Source of the DNA: Unio delphinus
Taxonomy: Eukaryota; Mollusca; Bivalvia; Unionida; Unionidae
Reading direction: 5' to 3'
Assembly (NCBI GenBank): GCA_029339505.1
Contig: JAQISU010000170.1
Location: forward strand, 1,236,001-1,300,000
DNA length: 64,000 bases
Below the pieces are notes generated by a model. The model was not told where the DNA came from. It made no database searches and saw nothing but the letters and a program-made list of their open reading frames with translations. Position numbers and translations under genes: made by a program. Shown in pieces: positions 37,701 through 49,700 of this stretch. The number at the start of each line of letters is the position of its first letter. Positions within the stretch are counted from its first letter, which is position 1.

Positions 37701-40700
37701 TTTGAACAACTTTTTCTAAGATTCTTCATATGAACAGGAGATTAGAAACTGGGTGGTAGTTTTTTAAATTGTTATGCTCAAGTGTTGGTTTCTTCAGCAG
37801 AGGCTCTAAAAATGGAAGTTTTTAAAATTTTTTAGGAATTCCCCAGATGAGAGAGTTATTAATTTAATAACATCAGTTAGTGAAGGCAATATTGGGTCTA
37901 AGCACTCAAGCAGCAGTGATGTTGGAACTGTATCAAGTTCACATGACTTTTATGCACTCTTCATCACGACTGTCCATACTAAATCCATAGTGACAGGTTC
38001 AAATTCTGCTAACAGTTGTCACTGAATTTCTGTATTACAACTGTATTGTAACAACGAGTCAGCTGAAATTGTGTTGTCAAAGCTTATCTCTAATGGTTTG
38101 TACTGTGTCACGGCAGAAATTAGCAAACAGTAGTTGGAAGTGGTGTACACTTGTTCCTTGACATTAGTTAGTAATTTCAAAGAGCTCTTTACAGCTGGAA
38201 CTCTCCATGATCTTAGTACATGTACTATAGTGGGATAATTTGGCTAAATGGAAAATGTTTGTGACGTTCTTCTTAACGTTTCATAGATTTGTTTATGAAT
38301 AGTGAGTCTGGTGGAAAGCCAAAGCCTCTCCGCATTATGGCGGTCAAGGTACCATTTTGTGCCTAATCTGTCAAGCCCTAGAAAAAAGTTGATTTCTCAT
38401 ACCAAGGATAAATCTTGGGATATTTACATCCAGTGAATGTATAATTACTAAGAAAACAAAACTTACATTATTAAGAAGACATTCTAGGCGTGTTTCTGTG
38501 TCCCCTACCCTCCAGACTCTAAGATAATCTCCACTTGTAGCCAGTAGGTCAGGATAAACACCTTTCTGAAAAACAAGAAGAAACAGAAATATACAGTCCA
38601 TCTTCCCAAAAGGGCCACCACCCACAATGATCATATTTGCCCCTTCTCTTCAATTTACTTTAATGTTCTGCATCTCTTTAATGTCCCTCATGAGTAGAAA
38701 ATTTTTAAACAGCATGGTAGCAACCCAGTCAACTTGAATGCCATCTGTGGTTGGCCTATAAATTCTTCTGATTGTCCAATGAAAAATTCCTTAACAGAAT
38801 TCCACTGAAAATAATACCCAACAGTAAATCCAAGTTGCTAAATATCTATTAAAAGTATTCAGTGTTTTCATGTATCATAAAACGATATCAATGTCTAATA
38901 TAACCAAGATCACGACTTTCAAAATTGTAAGACAACAATTTTCCCATATGTTTTTGCAGAACAAAGGAACTCTAGCATCAATATAAAAGAACCATTTTCA
39001 AGAACATCTATAAATTATGATGTGCTCTTTACATATAACAAAAATGACAGGCCAGGGCTTGCATGTAAAGACCACTGCTATAAAATGCATTACACTGATT
39101 AACCCACTACTTTTGCATTAAATTTTTCCTCACAATCCTGATCACATTATGATAGAATAACTCTCTCTGCTACCTCCAAATCTACCACTCCTTAATGGAA
39201 AGACTATAATTGTCTGCCTAAATAAATAAAGACAAAGGGAAGCAACTTTTATGGGTTAACTTCTCTTTCTACCTACTAGATGGCAACCATTAACCATTAT
39301 AGTCATGTGTAAACCAGTTGTTGTTTTCTTAGAGAAACCTTCAAGGATGCTTGCATTAAGGGGAAGGTGGAACAGATCATTTGTAATGTGATCAGGTAAG
39401 TTTTATTGAAGAAACAATTGGCTTTAAGCTAAGCATGAAAGACCTGTTTATACATGTGCACAGGTGAGACTCCACACTTGGTTACTATCTCAAAATCAAA
39501 AGTTTCCCGTGACAGTAGCAGATTCATAACTGAGACATTATGTTCAGTGCCAGGTGCAGTATATAGAAGTTGCTTGTATTGATTTGAACTGAAATCTTCA
39601 TTAGTAGGTACAATTCTGTGAAGAAAAAAATAAAACAAAATCCCTTTAGCCATGTGGCCAGTGTTTGCAAGGTTAAATCTTGCATTCCAGCGTTCATAGG
39701 TAGGACTAGTCTTTTACAACTGATATGGATATTGTCAGTGCATCTCGCGTAACATCAGAGGATACATATGGAGTCCTGCACCTCTGCTTCTCCTGGCATA
39801 TCAATTAAATACAGTCCTACCCATTTATGATGGGGCCCAAGGAAATATTGTCGACATAGGTGGATGTCAAGATAAGTGTTAGAGTGCAAGCAATTTTTTT
39901 TTTTCTGGGACGCAGAAAATCACAGCTTGTCTACATAAATGATTAGAAAACAAAGGATTTGTTCAAGCTGGAACCAAGGGCTTCTGTCGACATGTATTTT
40001 TATTTTTTTATCTTGATGTCTACATATACATGACAATTTTGGTAGTAATTGTAGACCAAAGGGACTGGAACTTTGCTTTTTTGTCAACATAGGCAGGTTG
40101 TCGACATAAGTAATGTCAATATAAGTGGGTAGGACTGTAGTTGTTTGTGACTGACTCAAGATGGCAACCTGTTCTTCGACAGGAAACCAGGTTGTGACAT
40201 TAGACATGCAGTTTCGCTGACGAAAATACTCCTTTCTCTTGTGGATTCTCTAATAATTTGTCAAGAGATCTGAAATTGTGCCAAAAGTTAAAGAGCGAAC
40301 CTTGTGACTCTTGCTTTCTTACCTCCTCAATTATACCAGTAGTGGAGAACAAAATGGTAGGAAGTACATTACTGACCTCTGGTTTAATGGGAAATCATGA
40401 GATTGTCATGTTAACCCTTTAACTACTAGAGCTGTTGTGTAGTTTCACTAATGCTCTGTGCTATCATATCAGTTACTCAGACTACTGAGGCTGACTGCTA
40501 GGCTGACAACTAGAGCATCATCAAGGCTGACTACAGAAATTGACAATAAAAACAAGGTTACATTTATATTCATATTTCAATAGATTTTACTAGATTTAAG
40601 TGAAATAAAAAACAGCTTATCTTGTATAGTTGTCTGTTATTCATATATTTCTACTTTATATATACTCCTATATCCCATCATATAAGAAATCCCAGTCATA

Positions 40701-43700
40701 TAAACTGTTTTGAATCCCATAAAATAAATCCAATATTTTCATATGTACATATAAAAACATGAATGAAATCCACTCTAATTACAATGTTGCAATTGGTACC
40801 TCTCAAAACAGTAATTATCCACACATAAATGACGATGTTATCATGTATATTACAATATATGTATAGCAAAATTAACGTGTTCTATGTCTTACATGTAGGA
40901 CTAATGCACACATATGTGATGCTGATTTCATACCATTTCATGTCTTGCTTTTGGTCCCCTATTTTCTTAACAACATTGTCTGTTTCTTTCACAAGATTTT
41001 CTACCAGATATTCAGGAATAAATCTGAGTAAAAAATCTTTCATTCACTGGTCCAAGCTTGATAGTTGTCTGTTGAACCAACGTAAGAATCAAAAACATTG
41101 ATTTTGAATACGGCGAGGTCGTCATTCCATTGTGCAATTGAAACTAAGTCTGCCTTATCATCCGATTAAAAATCGTTTGTATCTGATGTTGAAATGGGAC
41201 TAGCATCAATATCTGATCCATTTTCTAATTATGATCCATTAAACTTTTCGATATCACTTGCACTGGACCCGTTAAAGTTGCTCATATCTGAATCGGAATC
41301 CATCTTTGTTCATCTCGAAAACACGTGTTTCGTAAACCGCGGAAAATTCATTTTAGTGTGTCTAAATTTAACCTCTCAGCTTTCCAACTTGTATCAAAAT
41401 GTCGAGTAAACAATCCTCTCATTGGTTATGATAATCAAAAATATGTAAACTTCCGTACATTCAACCAATCAACGTTTAGTTAACACGTAGGTATTCTGCG
41501 CACATGAGCGTCACTAAGGTTTCGAGTACTGTTGAACTTTACGCACATGAGCGACACTGGGGTTGTAAGCTAGGTTTATCGACACTGCAGGTATGCGTCA
41601 CTGGGGTTTGAGAGCTATTTACAGTAGACGCTTAGATGCGATAGTCGTAGCGAAAGGGTTAAGGGAGTAAGTTGACACAACATTGCTGATTAACTCTAAT
41701 ATAGCATCAAAGAGTTGTCTATGCACTTTCTCTGCATGTGACTTTTAATTATGGTGTCCGACTGTTGTAGATAAATGATTGACCATTAACAAAGCTTTTG
41801 CCATATCAGGACTGTGAATACTCCAAGTGATACACAGTAATTTTTTGCAATCTCTAACAACTGTGGCAAGTTTCTGAATGTGTGTCATCAACACAGCCTA
41901 CAATGACCAAGGCAATGACCTTAGAGGCATAACTGATTGAAGGTGGAGGAGAACATTCTAACAGTGACAAAAAAATTACCGATTTCCTGTATTGCTGAGG
42001 GGAACTAAATTATGTTATCCCAGTGCTGGAATGGCATGTTCCAGCATTTCTGTTTCATCCTCTTAATAAAAGTGGTGAATGTCCTCCAACTGCACACCAG
42101 TCTAGTGACACATACTGGCTAGTTGTATATATGAAGTCTGATTGGATGGCCAGCAAGCTCACCAATCAGAGATAACCTACTGATGACCACCATAATCAGA
42201 CACAGCTTAGTACATATGGACCAGCTGTCCAGCAGTCCGAATGGAATACCGTATATACTCGCTTATAAGTCGAGGTTTTTAAACTTAGAATTTGACTCAT
42301 ACAGTGTAGGGGTCGTCTTATAAGCGAGACATTAAAAAAATAAAAAAATCTTGGGGTAATGTTGGAAACTCTAGATGTTCGCAGTACATAAAAATACTGT
42401 CAATTCATATATTTTTACATTTTCAAGCCACTATTCCTATGCAGTAATGCATATATGGTATGCACTGTGTTTATCCGTTTCATGACGGTCTTATAAGCAC
42501 AACATAGTATATCTTTTTAATCAGACCCTAATCCCTCAGCTTATAAAGGTAAACATGCTTTGTTTTTCTCCAAGTTCACAATCTTTTGATCAAGATACTA
42601 ATTTGACAATTATGACGTTAATCCCTTGGATTGTAAAAGTAGCACTGCTTTGTTTTCCCCAGTGGACAATCATTTGATCTTGCCGCGCATTTGATACTTG
42701 TTCAATGTCATGTTGAGTCCCTTTGATCATACCGCACCTACTCAGTTGTGGCGACCCTTTAATGAGATATCAAAGACCGTATAGTCAAATGCTCTAACAG
42801 AGTCTCTACATAAATAATGGTCCAAGTTTATGAATTGTTAGTGTTCTGTCAGTTACTGTGTACTTTGTCACTTAGATATCATACAGCGTGAATAGCTAAA
42901 CTTAGGTAATTTCACCAATATGGGGAAAAGACAACGTAATGCGTACGATGGAGCATTTAAGCTAAAAGTTATAGACTTTGCAGAGAAAAATAACAATAGC
43001 GCCGCAGAACGTGAATTTCGAGTAATGGAAAGCCCTTATGCAAACTGGGAGTTCAGTTTAAACGAGTGGGTTCTAGAGCAGCGTCAAAATGGGCATACAG
43101 TCACTAGAAACGCGATTAGACTGAAGGTTCTTTCTACTGCCAAGGATAATGGCGATGAATATTTTAAGGCTTCAGCCGGATGGTGTACGCGATTTATGCG
43201 ACGGCATGGACTTTCAATTCGACAACGTACTCACATAGCCCAGAAATTGCCTGTTGATACTGAGGAGAAATTGGAGAGTTTTTTAAAATTTGTTATCAAC
43301 GAGAGGAAACGGAATGATTTTGATCTGGCGCACATAGGAAATATGGACGAAACTCCTATGTTTTTTAAAATTGCTGGGAAATTCAACTGTACACCCAGTT
43401 GGAGACAAAACAGTGACTATAAGGACTTCAGGAAATGAGAAACAACATTTCACAGTAGTATTAAGTTGTTTAGCAAATGGTACAAAACTGAAGCCTCTAC
43501 TTGTGTTTAAACGTAAGACGATGCCAAAAGAAAAAATGCCAAGTGGAGTGGTTGTAACTGTTAACCCTAAGGGGTGGGTAGACGAGGCAATTTGTTTGGT
43601 GTGGATCGAAAAAGTATGGAATGCTAGACCAGGCGCATTGTTGAAACATAAGGCATTGCTTGTGTGGGACATGTTTCGGGCGCATTTGATGCAGTCTGTG

Positions 43701-46700
43701 AAACAGAAGTTGCGGTGACATAGAACATACCAAGCTGTGATCCCTGGTGGCACCACGTCTGTACTGCAACCATTGGATGTTTGTCTAAACAAGCCATTTA
43801 AGGCAAATATGCGTAAACAGTGGCACAAGTGGATTGTAGATGGGCCCAAAGAAAAGACAAAAGCAGGAAATCTGAAGCGTCCAGGGATTGAGTTAGTAAC
43901 TCAGTGGGTGTGTAATGCATGGGAAGAAATTCCAAATGAGATGGTTGTGAAATCATTTAAGAAATGTGGTATTTCAAATGCAATGGATGGGACGGAGGAC
44001 GACGAACTCTTCAGTGATTTAATTTGTGACAAGACTAACATCAAAGCACCCGCAGATGATAGTAAAGACAAAGAATCGGAGTCGGAAGAGGAATCAGAGT
44101 CAGACGATGTTTACGATGACGGGACGACATTGGAGGAATTTAGAACTTTATTTGGTTACTCTGATGATGAGGATGAATTCTTGGGCTTTGAACCAGAGGA
44201 CATTAGACAGTGACATTTATAGGATACCAATTTTATACCTGTATGTGATCTATAATCCAATTTATGGATTTATCATATAAATGGATTAAAAATGTTAAGC
44301 TATATGGATTTCATTACACAAAGATGGACAAAATGTAAGTTGTAAATTTATTTGTACATATTCAGCTCAATAATACAATTGTATTTATTCTACATTGGTT
44401 TTTGTTTTTATTTGTCCTATTTATCTATATGTCTATCTATCTATCCAGTTTGTCTCATTTATTTTTCCTAAGTGCAGCTCTCACTCAGTGATGACATGTC
44501 ACCCCTTGCAGACGGATATAATTTGCAAAAAACACCTTGACTTATAGGAGAGTCATAGCTGAATTGGCTTTTTGAAGCCATGACGGGGGGGGGGGGGGGG
44601 GGGGGGGGGGAGGGGGGGAAGGGAGGGGGGGTAGACTTATAGTCGAGTCGACTTATAAGCGAGTACATACGGTACTAACAGCAATGAATACATTGCAGCC
44701 CTGTCAGCTGATGCAACATGGATGATGTGGGTCAAATAGCAAACGTTGGGGTCCATATTTCTATGAAAAGAGCTATTTAGATAATAAAAGGCAAAGTTAT
44801 GTTCATTTTGGCTGGGTTAGCTTCTAGCCAATCAGCTGTTTGGCATACGATACAGTAGCGATTAGTTACCAGTCGGAGTTAAACAACTCAAGACTAATGT
44901 AGTCTTATGTTGCCAATATATGTAGAGATGGATCAGTTCGTCCGTTGGAAAGGAACAAGATAAATGCCATGATGATGGGCTGTTTGTGTCTGTCACTAAA
45001 AGTTAAATTGGGGCTCAGTTGGTAGATCCATCGACACGAGTTCAAACAGTACACCTTCATGTGGGGCAGAAGTACAGAATATTTGTGTAAATGTATGCCT
45101 TATGGGCAGAGAAAATAGAATCTAAGCTGGGGTCTGCACTGAGACAAGGAAATCACATTCAAGGGTTAAATTTTCTTGTCTCCCCATGAGGCTTGCCAAT
45201 TACAATATGTATATCAATTACAAAACAACTACACTCAGCCTGCAAGAAAATTCAAACTTCAGTGGTCCATTGGCTGGGTTTTTAAGACTGCTGACTGCTC
45301 TCCACTATTCATCCAAATTCATTTTTAGGAGAGAATATTTTAGTTGGACATGATGATCACTATGTTTTCATAATGTAATATGATCAGATAATGCATTTGA
45401 TGGAGAAATCTAGAACTATGGCTTCATTATATTAAAATATCACTTGGTGTTTACTTACCCCATCTGGAATCCACATAATCTTGGTGGTAGGATAAGGGTG
45501 ATCAAACGTGCTTTTGGCTGAGAAGTCTGATGTTTCCTCATCTAATGAAACAATCTGAACCTGACGAAGAAATTTTAATGTGATCAATGGGCTAAAATAC
45601 ATGTACATGTATAACACATCAAAATTTGAATTTAAGACTTTTTGTTGGACCTTAGAAAAAGCAGCTCCTACATGACAGTAGCCGTATGTGTATGTCAGAA
45701 ATGAAGTTCTTTGCTTTGCATAATAAATGGGATGGACCACATGTGAAGGCTACTTAGCATCAGCTTTATTTCTTTAAGGGGCAGCAAGGAGAGTTTTGAA
45801 CACCCATTTTACTTTGCAATGAAGAAATCAGTTTTTCTGTTCCACATTTCATCATTACAAATTTATTACTATAAATAATACTAATTTTGTGAAATTTAAT
45901 TTTCACATATCTTCGCAAAACACTAAACTCATGTAAGTAACAGTCTGCATGGTGTCACATATACATAACAATAATTTGCAAAACTCCACAACCTGGGTGC
46001 ACCCATCAAGTCACTTTTTTATATTTATATAATGGAAGAAAAAAAAAAAGTATAAATTTAAATTTAAAACTTTCAAAACCTGAAATAATGCATACTGTTA
46101 GATGGCACAATTCTATTTCAGTAGGATATATTGAACACCAAGATTTGACTTGCTTTATGCGCATTAGCGAGGCGAGTTTCAAATGAAACATGCATGTGCA
46201 CAATGTCTGGTCAAAAACGCAATAACTTAAGTATACGACTATCCAGGACCATGGACAAATTTAACATTCATAAATTTTAAAACATTGCTGTCTCCCAGAG
46301 AGTCAAACATTTACTGACACATTTGTTGTCTATCATGTTGTTAGTGCTGGACTGAACTAGAAATGGAATTACAAATTTATTACTATAAATAATACTAATT
46401 TTGTGAAATTTAATTTTCAGATATCTTTGCAAAACACTAAACTCATGTAAGTAACAGTCTGCATGGTGTCACATATACATAACAATAATTTGCAAAACTC
46501 CACAACCTGGGTGCACCCATCAAGTCACTTTTTTATATTTATATAATGGAAGAAAAAAAAAAAGTATAAATTTAAATTTAAAACTTTCAAACCTGAAATA
46601 ATGCATACTGTTAGATGGCACAATTCTATTTCAGTAGGATATATTGAACACCAAGATTTGACTTGCTTTATGCACATTAGCGAGGCGAGTTTCAAATGAA

Positions 46701-49700
46701 ACATGCATGTGCACAATGTCTGGTCAAAAACGCAATAACTTAAGTATATGACTATCCAGGACCATGGACAAATTTAACATTCATAAATTTTAAAACATTG
46801 CTGTCTCCCAGAGAGTCAAACATTTACTGACACATTTGTTGTCTATCATGTTGTTAGTGCCTGGACTGAACTAGAAATGGAATTTTTATTGAAGTCATTT
46901 ATTTAAAAAAAAATTTAATGATTTTATTTTATAAGATGATTCTGTCTCTAAATGTTGCACCATTTATCTGCCACTTTCTTAGTGTTTGTTTCATTATACA
47001 AATAGCATAGATATTTCAACCTTAGACTTTTATCAAAAATGTTTTTTGAAAATTTTCAAAAGCAATACCAAACGAAGAAAACAAAGAGTTGAGAAAAAAA
47101 TTATACATATATTTATTAAAAGAATGTTTTTAATGTCTCTTCAATTTTTCCCCACAAAGGACCACTTTCAATAACAAGAGTAAATTTTATGAATTGGTGC
47201 AGTCACAGCTTATCTTTAAAATGCTAGCACACAATACTGACCACTGATCAGTAAAAGTCCATGCCCAGTTTGGTCCATCATTAATTAAATTAAGAAGTAC
47301 AGTTACAACAATGGACCCCTAGCAACCGAGTGGTTTAAAGTGATCTCAGTTATGGATCGCTGCCATCTCACCTGTCTGCGTTGGTTCCAGTCTCAGATTC
47401 TGCCAATGCGGGTATGTGAGAAAGCTTGCCAATAGCTTCTCGTGGGTCGGTGGTTCTATCCGGAGGTTTTCTTCCACCATTAATACTGGTCACCATGTAT
47501 AGTCTATCTGTGCTGAAAAATAGATTTAAACCCTACAACAACAGCTGAAATGCTGAGAAAACATAATTTAATTAAAAAGTGTAAAAACACAAAACAAAAC
47601 TTCAATGAGCTATAATCCATGGCTCTCAACAGAGTTTTGGGATGAGGAGTCCTGGACTCTTAACTCATAGGAATCCCGAGTCTCTTGCCTATATCTGAAA
47701 GTCACTGGCATAAATATGAGTCTCTCACTTTCAAACAGATTAAAAGCAAAATTAAAATTACAAGCTCCTTATTTTAATGTCAGAATATAACACCATACTA
47801 CAAATAAATTATTATTTTCTTCTGTAAAAATAGAATTTTAAGTTTAAACATTAAAAGAGTTAATTTATAAAGTGTTCTAAAAACAAAAAATAAACCACAC
47901 CAATACAATTGTCAAGTACTTTCAGTCCCAAGAATAATTACCGGGAATGCTGGGTAGTTCTTTCTGCTAGCAAAATATCATTCCCGTTCTCAGCCAAAAA
48001 ATGTACACTAGTATACACCTAGCATTACACCGTACCTTATTTATAAATGTGAATAACACTAAATTAAAAGGGAAAGAATGAAAAATAAAAAATATACCAT
48101 TGTTGTTTTTTCTTCCTACTTTTGTTGATTCATTTTCATCAAAAGTTAACTTTTCGAAAAAATAAAAACTGATTTTACCGACTCATTTTAAGAGTAAACA
48201 TACTTTGCTACAATTTTTTTAAAGTTTCTAGGGATACTGTAGAAGTTACACCCCACTAAAAACCAGTTGATATAATATTAATGACATATCTATGATTTGA
48301 CAATAATGTTTAAACCAGACTCTGAGAAAGCCTTAATTTCATTGATAAGTTAAACTGTAGAAGTTACACCCCACTAAAAACCAGTTGATATAATACTAAT
48401 GACATATCTATGATTTGACAATAATGTTTAAACCAGACTGAGAAAGCCTTAATTTCATTGATAAGTTAAACTGTAGAAGTTACACCCCACTAAAAACCAG
48501 TTGATATAATATTAATGACATATCTATGATTTGACAATAATGTTTAAACCAGACTCTGAGAAAGCCTTAATTTCATTGATAAGTTAAACTGTTATAACAA
48601 AAAAAAAAGCATAATTGATTTGCCAATTAATCCAGGGTGTTTACATACATTCACAGTAGAAGATGGGTGTGTTATCCAACAATCTTTGCACAGCATATAT
48701 ACTTTCTGGACGCTTATGATATATATTTCACGTAGAATATAGATCAAATTACAAGCTGCAGAGAGTTGGACCTGCCATCCCATAGTGTGCAGATCTGGGT
48801 CTATTCAGTTTTTTTTTTAATTGATTAGTAGAACTAACAATATAGATTCTAATCAGCTGGCAGTTTGCCATGGATGATCAGTGACTATTTAGTTTCAAAA
48901 GATCTGACTTATAGGAGAGTACATACAGCATATTTACAGGTTAACATAGATATAAATCAACAATTTTACAAACTGACCTTTTGTCACTTAACAACCCTTT
49001 GTCTGGCAATCATATAACAGTCTCTTTACAGAATCCTTCTGTGTTTACTGTGATAAAGTAATTTAAATTTTTTGGAGGACAATCTATGAGGTGTAAAGAG
49101 ACAAATAAGAGTGTGTCCTAACACACCTTATCCGAGGTGAATGCTCTAACCACTAGGATGCGGGAGGTCATCAGTTCGATCCCCAGCCGAGTCATACCAA
49201 AAACTTATAAAAATGGTAATAACAGCTGCCTCACTTGGCGATCAGCATTGAAATGTTAGGACTGCTTGGCCCGGTGTTAGGATAATGTGACCGGGTGGGA
49301 CATCATGCTACATTTATGCGGCATGATGCCCCAGTGCTTGACATTACTTAAGACTGCCACACTGCAGACATGGTAGCAAAATGACTAACAAATTGTTAAA
49401 GCTACATAATTTAAAAATCAAAATCACCGACTCTTTTGTTGGTCTGCACCTCAGTCATAGTCAGATAATTGTAATGACATATCAACCAACACATATTTGA
49501 CGTTATCAGATCCCCAATTCACTTTTTTTTTTTAAAAAGGAGCATGTATATAGTAGCATGTGTGCATCAAAATAACTTTCATTATTCACAATATTTATAT
49601 GGCACAAAGGAACTTTTAGGAATTCTTATGTTTATATTAGTGCCTTACTTTATTGTTGTATTCCTCCACAAAACTTCCCAGGGCAAGACGAAACCTCTTG

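Larger units (their letters stand above)
26153..38466 (-). other. DCAF7 intron 3
   Basis: A 12.3-kb intron made mostly of mobile elements: SINEs (27417 and 28185), the DIRS-like element (28357-35286), and a LINE relic split by a DNA transposon (35287-38345). The stretch 26153-27416 is AT-rich with no recognisable feature, and 27557-28184 is the same. Confidence 0.85.
42249..44672 (+). mobile_element. pogo-type (Tc1/mariner superfamily) transposon, full length
   Basis: Inverted ends 'ccgtatatactcgcttataa' and, read inward from the right, 'ccgtatgtactcgcttataa', with TA on both sides (42247-42248 and 44673-44674). At 2.42 kb it encloses a transposase with CENP-B-type helix-turn-helix and DDE domains. 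A long poly-G tract (about 44585-44638) lies just inside the right terminus. Confidence 0.9.
38566..45458 (-). other. DCAF7 intron 2
   Basis: A 6.9-kb intron with a solo DIRS terminal unit, a MITE, a piggyBac remnant and a pogo element (listed separately). The stretches 38566-39109, 41663-42246 and 44675-45458 show no gene; a weak tRNA-like head ('ctcagttggtagatcc', 'gagttcaaac') lies at about 45008-45060. Confidence 0.8.
45561..49648 (-). other. DCAF7 intron 1 (between coding exons 1 and 2)
   Basis: A 4.1-kb intron with a 514-bp tandem duplication, a three-unit tandem repeat and two SINEs. The stretches 46883-47318 and 47546-48236 are AT-rich with no further feature. Confidence 0.8.

Noticed and set aside
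44468..44668. Open frame with a polyproline run on the minus strand
   Set aside because: Translation of the poly-G tract in the pogo terminus.
46006..46716. Two nearly identical small open frames that looked like a duplicated gene
   Set aside because: They follow from the 514-bp DNA duplication and have no coding features.
49110..49375. Possible tRNA gene
   Set aside because: The boxes belong to a SINE with a long non-tRNA body, a second copy at 54149, and no acceptor stem or cloverleaf; here the A-box part is inverted as well.
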